Positions 1 to 10,413 are shown, numbered from the stretch's first letter. The stretch is DNA of 64,000 nt from Bacteroidia bacterium (GCA_022842625.1 JALHPG010000002.1:62001-126000); one strand, 5' to 3'. Numbers and translations are program-made. Notes: generated by a model from the letters alone, not told the origin.

Positions 1-290
1 GAAGTATGTATGACTTAATGCAAAATGAAAGTTCCCTTAGTCCCGATAAACATTTACTAGGTGAGAGTTTGCAATTAGAAATTACGCGCGCTTTATCAAC
101 GTTAACAGAGCGTGAAGCTGATGTAGTGCAATTATTTTTTGGATTGAGCGGCAAACGTCCGCACTCCTTGGAAGAAATTGGCGAAAAATTTGATCTTACT
201 CGCGAACGCGTTCGTCAAATAAAAGAAAAGGCGGTACGTAGACTTAAACACGGTAGCAGAAGTCGCCTGTTAAAGGCATACTTAGGGTAA
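1..290 (+). CDS. rpoD: RNA polymerase primary sigma factor, C-terminal fragment (region 4), truncated by window start
   Basis: LTEREADVVQLFFGL...SLEEIGEKFDLTRERVRQIKEKAVRRLKH is the sigma-70 region 4 helix-turn-helix. Confidence 0.95.
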   Translation, partial: SMYDLMQNESSLSPDKHLLGESLQLEITRALSTLTEREADVVQLFFGLSGKRPHSLEEIGEKFDLTRERVRQIKEKAVRRLKHGSRSRLLKAYLG

Positions 291-337
291 AAAAGATAGT
301 TTGTGTTGGTTTCTATTTTCATAGGGTAGTAAACCAA

Positions 338-375
338 GAAAACCTTCCTGATTTATATTAGGAGGGTTTTTTACT
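338..375 (+). terminator. Rho-independent terminator after rpoD
   Basis: aaaaccttcctgatttatattaggagggtttttt hairpin plus T-run. Confidence 0.75.
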
Positions 376-534
376 TTAAAGCCTAACACTGCAACAACAT
401 GACTCAAAGACTCCTTATTCCTCCAAAAAATAAATAATGATACAGATCACTTTTATAGGCATAAATAAGTTCAATTTAATAACCTCAAAATATCATAATT
501 CTTCTTATTTTTATGATTCAAAATTAATTGAACC

Positions 535-3363
535 ATGGATACAACAAAACCAAAAAAATCATTACTACGCCGCATTCTTAAATGGAGTGGCATTTCATTA
601 TTATTAATTATTGTTTTATTAATAGCGGCACCATTTATTTTTAAAGATAAAATTATTGCTATTGTTAAAGAGCAGGCAAATAATAATTTAAACGCGAAAG
701 TAGATTTTGGTGAATTTGATCTAACGCTTTTTTCATCGTTTCCTGATTTTAGATTTAAGATCAATAACGTAAGTGTTATTGGTGTAGATGAATTTAAAGA
801 TGATACTTTGGCTTTTATTACTAACCTAAGCACAGACATTAATTTAAAAAGTGTTATTAGTGGTGGTCCATACGGCATTAACTCAATAGTTATTGATAAG
901 GCTCGCATTTTAGGAAAAGTTTTAAAAAATGGTAAAGCAAACTGGGATATTGCAAAACCAAGTACAGACTCTACAGGCGCGCCAACACCTGAATCGGCAG
1001 AGCCTACAAAGTTTGCCATGAAATTAAAAGAATTTAAAATTAAAGAAGCCTACATTGTATACGACGATCAACAAGGTGATATGTATGCGAAATTAGAAAA
1101 CTTTAATTACGACTTAAATGGTGATTTTACACAAGATAATTTTGTTTTAAATAATTTATTAGACATTGCTAAAACAACATTTAAAATGAGTGGTGTTGCT
1201 TATTTAAACGAAGTACACACACATTTAAAAGCAGATCTTGATATGGATATGCCAAAGATGAAATTTACATTTAAAGAAAATGAATTTAGTTTAAATGACT
1301 TAACGTTAGGCTTTGATGGTTTTGTTGAAATGCCTGATACAAACATTAAAATGGATCTGAAGTTTAAAGCTAACCAAACAGAATTTAAATCTATTCTTTC
1401 TCTAATTCCAAGTGTGTATTCAAAAGATTTTGCTTCGGTAAAAACTGCAGGAAAACTTGCTTTAGATGGTTATGCAAACGGAACCTATAACGCTTCGCAG
1501 ATGCCCGCATTTGGTGTTAACCTAAGCATTAAAGATGCGATGTTCAAGTATCCATCGTTACCAAAATCGGTTAACAACATTAATATTGATGTTAAAGTTG
1601 TAAACCCAACCGGTGTGTTAGATGCAACAACTATTGATGTAAATAAATTTCATGTTGAAATGGCCGGTAATCCTATTGATATAACGGCTCATGTTAAAAC
1701 ACCAATTTCAGATCCGGGTTTAAGAGCGGAATTTAGAGGTACAGTTGATCTTTCGTCTGTTAAAGATTTTATTCCAAGTGAAAAAGGTGATGATCTAAGC
1801 GGTATCATTAAATCTGACATCAGTGTTGCCGGTAATATGAGTTCTATCGATAAAAAAGAATACGATAAGTTTAAAGCAAGTGGTTCTTTGGCTATTGATA
1901 AAATGAATTATAAAACAGCCAGCCTTCCATACGAAGTGCATTTAAATACCATGCTTTTGAACTTTACAACGCAATTTGTAGAGTTAGCAAAGTTTGATGC
2001 AAAAATGGGTAAAAGCGATGTTCAGGCAAGTGGGAAAATTGATAATTTAATTCAATACTTGTTTAAAGACAGTTTAATTAAAGGTGCTTTTGCGATCAAC
2101 AGTAATTTAATGGATCTTAACGAATTGATGGGTTCAACTGCTACGTCTACTGCAGCGGCTCCGGCAGCTACAACCGCTCCAACATCAACAGCTTCAACAG
2201 GTGTTGCTGCTGTTCCGGCAAATATCGATTTTAATCTAGATGCAAAAATTGGTAAAGTAATTTATACCAATTTAATTTTAGATAACATGATCGGTAACAT
2301 TGTAGTTAGAAATCAAAAAGTGGATATGACCAATTTAAAAATGAACACCATGGGCGGTGCTTTAACCATCAATGGTTTTTATGAAACATCAAATATTAAA
2401 AAACCAACTACAGGTTTAAATTTAAAAGTTGAGAATTTTGATATACAAGAAACATTTAAAACATTTAACTCTGTTCAAAAATTAGCTCCGGTTGGTCAAT
2501 ATGCTAAAGGTAAATTTACTGCAACCTTAGAAAACTTTAATACTTCTTTAAATGATAAGATGGAACCGGATTTAAATGCTGTAAAAGCAAATGGTGTATT
2601 TAAAACAGATAAAGTAAATGTTGGTGGTTTTCCTCCTTTCATGAAATTAGGCGAAGCCTTAAAAATTGAGCAATTAAAAAATATGGATGTAAGTAATCTG
2701 TTAGTTAACTATCAAATTAAAGATGGTAGAGTTGTTATGGCACCGTTTGATACTAAGATCTCTAACGTGCCAACCAATATTAGCGGTAGCACGGGCTTTG
2801 ATCAAACCATCGATTACAAATGGAAAATGGCTATTCCTAAAAGTATGTTTGGTGGCGCTGCCAATTCTGCTTTAACCGGCTTATTAGCACAAGGTAATGC
2901 TGCGGCAGGAACAAATCTTACAATGGGTGATAAAGTAAATGTAACTGCATTATTTGGCGGTACAGTTATGAAACCAACCGTTAAAACAAGTTTAAAAGAT
3001 GAGGCAAAAAGTACTGTAGCAACGGTTACTACACAAGCACTAAACGCAGGTATTGATAAAGCGCTTGCTGAAGCTCAAAAAATATTAGATGATGCAAAAG
3101 CAAAATGTGAACAATCAAAAGCAGAAGCACAAGCAACTGCTGATAAAACAAAACAAGATGGTTATGCAGAAGCTGACAAATTAGTTGAGCAGGCAGGTAA
3201 TCCGATCGCAAAAATTGCTGCTAAAAAAGCCGCAGAGGTTGCTAAGAAAAAAGTAGATGAAAAAGTACAAAAGATAGTGGATGACGCTGAAGCAAAATGC
3301 TTAAAATCTTTAGAAGATGCTAAAGTAAAAGCCGACGCAAAAGCGGCAGAGAGTAAGAAATAA
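535..3363 (+). CDS. AsmA-family inner-membrane protein
   Basis: 942 aa, N-terminal TM, AsmA-like start (FKDKIIAIVKEQANNNLNAKVDFGEFDLTLFSSFPDF) and Ala/Lys-rich coiled C-terminus. Confidence 0.85.
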   Translation: MDTTKPKKSLLRRILKWSGISLLLIIVLLIAAPFIFKDKIIAIVKEQANNNLNAKVDFGEFDLTLFSSFPDFRFKINNVSVIGVDEFKDDTLAFITNLSTDINLKSVISGGPYGINSIVIDKARILGKVLKNGKANWDIAKPSTDSTGAPTPESAEPTKFAMKLKEFKIKEAYIVYDDQQGDMYAKLENFNYDLNGDFTQDNFVLNNLLDIAKTTFKMSGVAYLNEVHTHLKADLDMDMPKMKFTFKENEFSLNDLTLGFDGFVEMPDTNIKMDLKFKANQTEFKSILSLIPSVYSKDFASVKTAGKLALDGYANGTYNASQMPAFGVNLSIKDAMFKYPSLPKSVNNINIDVKVVNPTGVLDATTIDVNKFHVEMAGNPIDITAHVKTPISDPGLRAEFRGTVDLSSVKDFIPSEKGDDLSGIIKSDISVAGNMSSIDKKEYDKFKASGSLAIDKMNYKTASLPYEVHLNTMLLNFTTQFVELAKFDAKMGKSDVQASGKIDNLIQYLFKDSLIKGAFAINSNLMDLNELMGSTATSTAAAPAATTAPTSTASTGVAAVPANIDFNLDAKIGKVIYTNLILDNMIGNIVVRNQKVDMTNLKMNTMGGALTINGFYETSNIKKPTTGLNLKVENFDIQETFKTFNSVQKLAPVGQYAKGKFTATLENFNTSLNDKMEPDLNAVKANGVFKTDKVNVGGFPPFMKLGEALKIEQLKNMDVSNLLVNYQIKDGRVVMAPFDTKISNVPTNISGSTGFDQTIDYKWKMAIPKSMFGGAANSALTGLLAQGNAAAGTNLTMGDKVNVTALFGGTVMKPTVKTSLKDEAKSTVATVTTQALNAGIDKALAEAQKILDDAKAKCEQSKAEAQATADKTKQDGYAEADKLVEQAGNPIAKIAAKKAAEVAKKKVDEKVQKIVDDAEAKCLKSLEDAKVKADAKAAESKK

Positions 3364-3367
3364 ACTA

Positions 3368-3425
3368 TGTCATGCTGACGAAGGAAGCATCTCAAACGTG
3401 AGATCCCTCCTTCGTCGGGATGACA
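3368..3425. repeat. Intergenic imperfect palindromic repeat
   Basis: TGTCATgctGACGAAGGAagcATCTCA aac gTGAGATccctCCTTCGTCgggATGACA; arms pair in three blocks. Confidence 0.75.
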
Positions 3426-3435
3426 CACATAAATT

Positions 3436-3467
3436 AAAAACCCTCGGCAAATTGCTGAGGGTTTTTT
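3436..3467. terminator. Bidirectional terminator between convergent genes
   Basis: aaaaaccctcggcaaattgctgagggtttttt. Confidence 0.8.
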
Positions 3468-3527
3468 GTTTAAACGGAATAGAATTTAAAAGCAGCGATT
3501 AACCAAAAAAAATTAATCATAACTACA

Positions 3528-5708
3528 TCACTCCTTCACTATCTTTCTGGTCTCTGTTTTATTTTTAGAAACTACTTTCAAAAAATAAATGCCGCTTGCA
3601 AGGTCTGCCAGATCAATATCTACTAAGCCATTAGAAATAATCTCTGTTTTATTATAAAGTTGTTTACCGCTTATATCATATAACAACAAATCAATAGTAT
3701 TTTCGGTAGTATAAAATTTAACGATCACTTTATCCTCTGCCGGTTGAGGATAAACAGTTTGAATAAGGCCCATTCCGTTTTGCTCATTGTTTTTAATACC
3801 TGTTGTTAAGCTGCAAGTTGTGGCTGTGCAATATTTTGAGAGCAACCTAACGTATGCGGCATTGGTGTATATTCCTGCTTCGGTCACCGTCCACGAATTT
3901 AACGGCCAATCGTTATTAAAATCTTTATATGATTTTTGTATTGGCTGCCCCATTGGTGGAGTTACATTAGTTGTGCATAAAGCGTTTACCGTTGGGTTAC
4001 CGCAAGAACCCGGACAGCAAGCATCTAAAGCATAACCGGGGTTTGGCCCACCCGGAATATAACCGGGCGCCGGCCCGTATGTGGACACTCCAACCTCATC
4101 CCATAAAGAACTTCCATCATGGAACCATGCATGATAAAACTGCGACACGGAATTTTCAGCACCATAACTTCCCATATTACTTAAATAGGTTTTTGAATTT
4201 GGATTTACACCATGAAAATAATGTACAAACCCCGAAGCTGCATTTTTATAATTGTTGGCATTTGCAGCATTCAGCGAATATTGATTCATGCTTAAGAACA
4301 TATTCCCTTGTTTAGATTTTGTTTGATTACTATTCCACGTGTAATTGTTATTTGAAAGCCAGGCTCGGTAAGCATCAGTTTTATTGGTATATGCGGGCAA
4401 ATTATCAGCATTGTTGGTTGACATTGATGCAACGTAAGCGTTTATAATCGCTGTTTTTACGGCAGGTGTGGCGCCTGGTGTTTTGGTGTAATAAAGAAGC
4501 GCGTCTTGCTCCGGTCCTTCAAATGGGTATGCAAAGGTCCATAGTAATAAATGAACATTTGCATAATTAGCATCAACAAAAGTTTTATACGAAGCGTTCC
4601 CCGTTAAGGCATACAAATAAATTGCGGCACAAACTTTTCTTGCTGCTAGATCGTAAGCTGCAATCTCCTGCTCACCCGCCGCAAGTAGGCCTGTATTATT
4701 GAAAGTTACGCTTGGGTTAGCAACAGCCCAGGTATAAGCATTTACAGCTGCTGCGTTTAGTTGATTAGAGTATGCTGTTTGAGCGGCGGTAGTATACTGC
4801 ATGGCAGCTAGCGCAAACATAGCTGCACAGGTTAAAGCCGCAGAAGTATTTGCAGGACCATATCGACGATAAGCCACATCTGCACTTGGCGGACTAACAG
4901 CGCCACCTCCCACTACGGAAAGTACAGAACCGTTAGGTTGCTGCATTTTTAAAAGCCAATCTAATTCGTATTTTATTTCATCTAAAATATCCGGAACTCC
5001 ATTTCCGCTTTCCGGGATATTATAATTATCCGTCCACACTAATGGATTTTCTTCATAAGCTAGTAACAGATCGGTTAAAGTACTCCATGTAAAGTTTACA
5101 TATTTATTATAGTCACCGGCATCGTGCCAACCACCCGACAAATTTTTAGAAGTTGAAACTGCCGTATTGTTGTAAAGTCTGCAATCCAAGTCTTGCTGTG
5201 TGTTTGCATGACAAGTTCCATCTGCCCAAGCGGCAGTTGCGTTTGTGGATGATTTAGGAGAGCCGCATCGGGCGTAATAAAACATACGCACGGCTTGAGT
5301 TAATACAGTATTGTAAACACAATCATTTATTTCAAAACGGTAAGAACCTACGTTATTAGTAACATCGTAAATATAATAAGAACCAATTGCGGTTACCGAA
5401 GAAAAATCGAACCACCAGGCCTTATCGCCACTTTGTGTTTGCGTTGCCCCTGCATTCCAAGGTGTAATAGTGGAAGTATAAACTATTGCATCTGTTGTCC
5501 AATCTCTTACTTGATAGCTTGAGCCCGGATTAAACGGGGTGCTGTTATTGTAGCCAGTAATAGGATTTGAGATAACCGCTATTTTTTGCGCGCTTTGCTG
5601 ATACCCGAACTGATCAGTTTTAATGAACTGAACTGTTACAGTTGGTGAAGCTTTCAAAAAAAAGGTCCAAACTAAAATCAAGTGTACTAGGTAAAACTTC
5701 TTTTTCAT
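3528..5708 (-). CDS. Glycoside hydrolase family 9 (endoglucanase-type) with C-terminal T9SS type A sorting domain
   Basis: Signal peptide, N-terminal Ig-like domain, GGWHDAGDYNKYVNF, late WTVTEAGIYTNAAYVRLL, and YPQPAEDKVIVKF...LASGIYFLKVVSKNKTETRKIVKE tail. Confidence 0.9.
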   Translation of the reverse strand: MKKKFYLVHLILVWTFFLKASPTVTVQFIKTDQFGYQQSAQKIAVISNPITGYNNSTPFNPGSSYQVRDWTTDAIVYTSTITPWNAGATQTQSGDKAWWFDFSSVTAIGSYYIYDVTNNVGSYRFEINDCVYNTVLTQAVRMFYYARCGSPKSSTNATAAWADGTCHANTQQDLDCRLYNNTAVSTSKNLSGGWHDAGDYNKYVNFTWSTLTDLLLAYEENPLVWTDNYNIPESGNGVPDILDEIKYELDWLLKMQQPNGSVLSVVGGGAVSPPSADVAYRRYGPANTSAALTCAAMFALAAMQYTTAAQTAYSNQLNAAAVNAYTWAVANPSVTFNNTGLLAAGEQEIAAYDLAARKVCAAIYLYALTGNASYKTFVDANYANVHLLLWTFAYPFEGPEQDALLYYTKTPGATPAVKTAIINAYVASMSTNNADNLPAYTNKTDAYRAWLSNNNYTWNSNQTKSKQGNMFLSMNQYSLNAANANNYKNAASGFVHYFHGVNPNSKTYLSNMGSYGAENSVSQFYHAWFHDGSSLWDEVGVSTYGPAPGYIPGGPNPGYALDACCPGSCGNPTVNALCTTNVTPPMGQPIQKSYKDFNNDWPLNSWTVTEAGIYTNAAYVRLLSKYCTATTCSLTTGIKNNEQNGMGLIQTVYPQPAEDKVIVKFYTTENTIDLLLYDISGKQLYNKTEIISNGLVDIDLADLASGIYFLKVVSKNKTETRKIVKE

Positions 5709-5825
5709 AAATAATGTTATTTAAGTGATTATTCAGAACCTTTAATTAAATTTAATATAATTTTCCGAATAGAGAAAATAATATTCTACGCAATACTATT
5801 CTTCCACAATAAACGTTTTTAAAAT

Positions 5826-7022
5826 ATGGTTGAAAATAAATTTACACAACAGTTAGAAGAGTCTTTTTCTTCTAAAGATTATAGTCTGTTTACTCGCCGG
5901 TGCCTGGACTTTACGAATGATTATAGTTTACCAGATAATTTAGTGAACGACATTTTTGAACTACGAAAAAGTTTTTTATCAATTATTGAAGTAAATCCTT
6001 CGCAACAAGATTTGCTTACAAATGAGGCGGCAAGTGTATTAGAAAAATTAAGAACTCAAGATTTTGCTTTAGCACATTCACCGGATAAAATTTCTGACTG
6101 CGTTTTTAAAGCAACAGATATTACAAAACAATTTCATAGTGGCAAAACTCCTTTTAAGTTGCATCCCATTTCGTTTGAATTAAAGTTAGGAGAAATTACA
6201 GGAGTGGTTGGTGAAAACGGGAACGGTAAAACAACCTTGCTAAGAATAATTTCGGGACAACTATCTACAGATTCCGGAACCATTGAGTTTCCTGCACTCG
6301 GACAGTTTTCTAACAACTGGTACGAAGCAAAAAATAAATTCGCATTTATACCTCAACGTATACCAAAATGGCACGGTACATTGTTAGAGAACCTGCTCTT
6401 TTTTGCAACTATACACGATATTACAGGAGAACAAAATTTAAAACAGATCGATTATATTTTATTTCGATTGGGTCTTGATAAATTCAGGGATCTAACATGG
6501 GACCAAATTTCGAGCGGTTATCGTATGCGTTTTGAATTAGCAAAAATGCTCTTGTGGCGTCCGCACTTATTAATATTAGATGAGCCTTTAGCTAATTTAG
6601 ATATTAATGCGCAACAATTATTTTTACAAGACCTTCGGTTTTTTGCACAATCGCAAAGCCATCCCATTGCCATCATTTTAAGCTCGCAGCAGCTCCACGA
6701 AATTGAACGCATAGCAGATAATATTATTTTTATTCGTCAGGGTAAAACAATTTATAACGGTAAACAAATAGAGTTTGGGGTTAACAGGGCAGTAAATAGT
6801 TTTGAGATTGCTGGAAATTTTACGCTGCAACAATTACAAAATTGTTTAACAGAGCCCTTAGGTTATAAAATTGAAGACGCAGGAACTGCATTTATCATAG
6901 CTTGCCGGGTTGAAGTAAAATGGTATGAGGTTTTATCTATCCTGCAAAAAAATGGTTTTGAATTAAATTATTATCGCGATATCAGTCAAAGTACTCGTCA
7001 ATTATTTCATAAAGATATTTAA
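5826..7022 (+). CDS. ABC transporter ATP-binding protein with N-terminal extension of about 100 aa
   Basis: Walker A GENGNGKTT, signature ISSGYRMRFELAKMLLWRPHLLILDEP. Confidence 0.9.
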   Translation: MVENKFTQQLEESFSSKDYSLFTRRCLDFTNDYSLPDNLVNDIFELRKSFLSIIEVNPSQQDLLTNEAASVLEKLRTQDFALAHSPDKISDCVFKATDITKQFHSGKTPFKLHPISFELKLGEITGVVGENGNGKTTLLRIISGQLSTDSGTIEFPALGQFSNNWYEAKNKFAFIPQRIPKWHGTLLENLLFFATIHDITGEQNLKQIDYILFRLGLDKFRDLTWDQISSGYRMRFELAKMLLWRPHLLILDEPLANLDINAQQLFLQDLRFFAQSQSHPIAIILSSQQLHEIERIADNIIFIRQGKTIYNGKQIEFGVNRAVNSFEIAGNFTLQQLQNCLTEPLGYKIEDAGTAFIIACRVEVKWYEVLSILQKNGFELNYYRDISQSTRQLFHKDI

Positions 7023-7023
7023 C

Positions 7024-8490
7024 ATGTTTAAAAAAATAGCTCCCGGTTTTTTAAACCGATTAGACACTTATTTACTTACTAAATTTCCAATTATTTGGAT
7101 CAGTAAAGTACATTACGTAATATGGTTTGGCGCATTACTTTATCTGTTATCTACAGCTATTGGATTTTTAGTGCCAATTAATTTAACCAGCAGAGCCGAT
7201 GATGGTTTGTGGTTTGCATTACTTAGCGTTGTATCCTTTATTATTTCGTGGTTTTGGGGTTTCCGTTACTTGATATTCAATAAAGAAAAAAACTTCGGGA
7301 AATTAAATTTTACCGATGAATACAAAAACTTTTTTCTGGTATTTTTTAGTATCGCTGTTTTTGTGTGGTTTGCATCGCCATTTGTAATAAGTTATAATAC
7401 TAAAATGGCACATCTTTATACAGATGATGAAGTTGTAAAAGATATCAATACGCTTAATGAGCTGGAACCCTATATCCCAACAAGTTATTATTCTTATGAA
7501 AACACCTATGATACCATAAAAAAACAAACTTATTTTAATGTCAATAAATCTAACAGCCTTAACAATTACACTCCCTATCAATATTTAAATGATACAATAA
7601 ACTTCCCTTTGGTATTAAGTAATTACAAACTATTACTGTCTTACAAACCAATAACGGATCTTGAAAAAATAAAAGCGAAAGTTGCTTTACATATTTCTAT
7701 TTGTAAGAAATACGGCATTAATCCTGGGATAAACGAAACTGAAGTAGCACAAAATTATATTAAGGCTCAAAAGGCCGGCTGGCTGAGTGTTGAAGAAATA
7801 AACCTTGGAAACGATTATTACAAAGAAGAAATGCGCATTGCCTTTAATAATTTGTTTGAAGCAAAATTTGGCAAACTATTCATTTGGGATAAAGATTTTT
7901 TATGGGGAATGTTTTATGTTGTTTTTTCGTTAAGCCTGTTGTTGATCTTGTTTAAATTAAATTACTGGAAACAGTTTTTAATTACGGTTATCGTTTTAGG
8001 ATTATATCCTTTGCTGGCATTTATTGTATCGCAAATATTATTTTTAAGTTCAAATAGCGAACGATCATTTCAATGGTTGATCTTTTTATTTTTTGTTGTA
8101 AGCATTGTTAGTTTATTTGTTACTTCAAAAAAACAAACGCAGTTTAAACCAATTTATAATGTCCTTAATCAGGTGTTTTTTCTAACGATCATTTATATGC
8201 CTATGATGGTGGTTTATTATTTAAAAAGGAATACTAGCATTTTTTATGATAATTATTATTATAACTATGGTGGTGCAAGTGCAAGAACAGAAGTAAATAT
8301 GTACGGCCAAAAAATAGAAGTGTATGATTATACGTATTACCTAGATCAATATTTGTCTAATTATTGGCAAGATGAATATGATCTTTGGTTTATGCTTTGC
8401 AAAATTGTTCCTATTATTATATTTTTGGTTTGTTTGCCTTTCATGAAAAAATTATTTGTGAAGCAATTGGCATTGCCAAGGAGGACATAA
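7024..8490 (+). CDS. Multi-pass membrane protein, putative ABC permease partner
   Basis: 488 aa with several TM segments and a Tyr/Asn-rich extracytoplasmic loop; starts 2 nt after the ATPase. Confidence 0.7.
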   Translation: MFKKIAPGFLNRLDTYLLTKFPIIWISKVHYVIWFGALLYLLSTAIGFLVPINLTSRADDGLWFALLSVVSFIISWFWGFRYLIFNKEKNFGKLNFTDEYKNFFLVFFSIAVFVWFASPFVISYNTKMAHLYTDDEVVKDINTLNELEPYIPTSYYSYENTYDTIKKQTYFNVNKSNSLNNYTPYQYLNDTINFPLVLSNYKLLLSYKPITDLEKIKAKVALHISICKKYGINPGINETEVAQNYIKAQKAGWLSVEEINLGNDYYKEEMRIAFNNLFEAKFGKLFIWDKDFLWGMFYVVFSLSLLLILFKLNYWKQFLITVIVLGLYPLLAFIVSQILFLSSNSERSFQWLIFLFFVVSIVSLFVTSKKQTQFKPIYNVLNQVFFLTIIYMPMMVVYYLKRNTSIFYDNYYYNYGGASARTEVNMYGQKIEVYDYTYYLDQYLSNYWQDEYDLWFMLCKIVPIIIFLVCLPFMKKLFVKQLALPRRT

Positions 8491-8520
8491 GAATTTTGCC
8501 TTTGCTACTTCACGAAATAA

Positions 8521-8550
8521 AAAAAGCCTCTTTACAGAGGCTTTAATTTA
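8521..8550. terminator. Terminator between convergent genes
   Basis: aaaaagcctctttacagaggctttaattt. Confidence 0.75.
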
Positions 8551-8572
8551 ATTAGTGAAATTCGCAGCTTAA

Positions 8573-10129
8573 CTAAACCACTATCTCATCACCGTCTTTA
8601 TTCAGGAATTTAAATTCCATAAAACTTTGGCTTGCCATACCTTGAACCTTTACCCATTGTTTGTGTTCAAAATACCATTTCCATTGTTTACTGCGAAATA
8701 AACCACCTTGTTTAATAAAGGCTTCAATGTAAGGATGAATATTTAATGTAATGTTTTTTTGATTTTGTTCTTTTAAAATAAAACGCAAGGTGTTCTCAAT
8801 TTGGTCAACAAACAAAATACTTGGTTGTACTTTGCCGGTACCGTTACAACTCGGACAAGTTTCTAAAACCTCAACATTCACTTCAGGGCGTAAACGTTGA
8901 CGGGTAATTTGAATTAAACCAAATTTACTTGGAGGTAAAATGTTGTGCTTTGCACGATCACTCTTCATCTCCTCTTTTAATTTATCAAAAAGTAACTTAC
9001 GGTTATCGGGGTTGTGCATGTCGATAAAATCAACCACAATAATACCACCCATATCGCGCAATCTTAATTGACGGGCAACTTCAACTGCTGATTCTAAATT
9101 TACTTCTAATGCATTTTCTTCCTGACTGCTATCACTTTTTGCACGGTTACCGCTGTTAACATCAAAAACGTGTAAAGCCTCAGTGTGTTCAACAACTAAA
9201 TAAGCACCACTTTTCATGTGAACGGTTTTTCCAAACAAACTCTTAATTTGTTTTTCAATTCCATAAGCATCAAAAATTGGCAATTTGCCGTTGTATAATT
9301 TTAAAATGTCTAATTTATCAGGAGAAATAGTTTTTATATAAAGCTTTAGATCTTCAAAAACTTTAGGATCGTTTACATGGATCGCGTTAAAAGATGCATT
9401 TAAAAAATCGCGTAAAATAGCATTGGTTCTATCTACCTCGCCTAACACTCTTAGTGGAGGTTGGCCGGTTTTTAGCATGTTGTAACAATCGTCCCAACGT
9501 TTTACAAGATCATTTAAATCCGCTTCAAGATCAGCAACCGGTTTGTTTTCGGCAACCGTTCTTACAATTACACCAAAGTTTTTTGGTTTAATTGTTTGCA
9601 TCAGATCTTTTAATCGCTTTTTCTCATCAAAATTTCTAAGTTTTGAAGAAACAGAGATCTTATCAGAAAAAGGAATTAAAACCAAATAACGCCCGGCTAA
9701 ACTAATTTCAGTGGTAATTCTTGGTCCTTTTGCGCTAATAGGTTCTTTAGCAACTTGAACTAATACGTTTGTTCCTGACTTTATTACTTCATTAATTTTA
9801 CCGTCTTTTTTAATTTCAGGTTCATTTTTAAAGTACATCAGGTTACTCACATTTTGTTTTCCGTTTTGCGTTTGCTCAACGTACTTAATTAATGAGTTAG
9901 CTTGGGGGCCTAGGTCGAGGTAGTGCAGAAAAGCATCTTTTTCGTATCCAACATCTACAAAAGCAGCGTTAAGGCCTGTCATAACCTTTTTAGCTCTGCC
10001 TAAATAAATATCGCCTACCGAAAATTTTGAATTATTCTTTTCGCGATGTAACTCTACTAAACGTTTATCGTGTAATAGAGCTATAACAACTTCGTTAGGC
10101 GTGGAATTAATTATTAATTCTTGATTCAC
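8573..10129 (-). CDS. rng: Ribonuclease E/G family protein
   Basis: MNQELIINSTPNEVVIALLHDKRLVELHRE, GDIYLGRAKKVMTGLNAAFVDVG, RDMGGIIVVDFIDM, CPSCNGTGKV. Confidence 0.95.
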   Translation of the reverse strand: MNQELIINSTPNEVVIALLHDKRLVELHREKNNSKFSVGDIYLGRAKKVMTGLNAAFVDVGYEKDAFLHYLDLGPQANSLIKYVEQTQNGKQNVSNLMYFKNEPEIKKDGKINEVIKSGTNVLVQVAKEPISAKGPRITTEISLAGRYLVLIPFSDKISVSSKLRNFDEKKRLKDLMQTIKPKNFGVIVRTVAENKPVADLEADLNDLVKRWDDCYNMLKTGQPPLRVLGEVDRTNAILRDFLNASFNAIHVNDPKVFEDLKLYIKTISPDKLDILKLYNGKLPIFDAYGIEKQIKSLFGKTVHMKSGAYLVVEHTEALHVFDVNSGNRAKSDSSQEENALEVNLESAVEVARQLRLRDMGGIIVVDFIDMHNPDNRKLLFDKLKEEMKSDRAKHNILPPSKFGLIQITRQRLRPEVNVEVLETCPSCNGTGKVQPSILFVDQIENTLRFILKEQNQKNITLNIHPYIEAFIKQGGLFRSKQWKWYFEHKQWVKVQGMASQSFMEFKFLNKDGDEIVV

Positions 10130-10323
10130 GCGCTTAATATTTTAAATTATTAATAGTAAATGGTAATATTAAATAGCACAAAACAAATCACTAGTAAACT
10201 AATAATTTGAATACAGTTTTATACTGCACTATTTAATACACGTAAATAAATAATTAAAACGGAACAGCGTATTTGCCTCCCGTTTTAATTAATCTTACTA
10301 AAAAACAACTAGCCTTTGGCTAA

Positions 10324-10413
10324 TTATTTTTTCTTATGACGATTTTTTCTCAAACGTTTTTTGCGTTTGTGTGTCGCCATTTTATGTCTTTTTCTTTTCT
10401 TTCCGCTTGGCAT
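10324..10413 (-). CDS. 29-aa highly basic protein of the AURKAIP1/COX24 (mS38-like) small ribosomal-associated type
   Basis: Reverse-complement translation MPSGKKRKRHKMATHKRKKRLRKNRHKKK; below the length cut-off of the supplied ORF track. Confidence 0.8.
   Translation of the reverse strand: MPSGKKRKRHKMATHKRKKRLRKNRHKKK

Noticed and set aside
471-1019. 182-aa minus-strand ORF
   Set aside because: Antisense to the AsmA gene N-terminus; low-complexity translation with no domain.
3162-3428. 88-aa minus-strand ORF
   Set aside because: Antisense to the end of the AsmA gene and runs into the palindromic repeat.
3787-4315. Plus-strand ORFs at 3787-4035 and 3971-4315
   Set aside because: Antisense to the well-supported GH9 gene.
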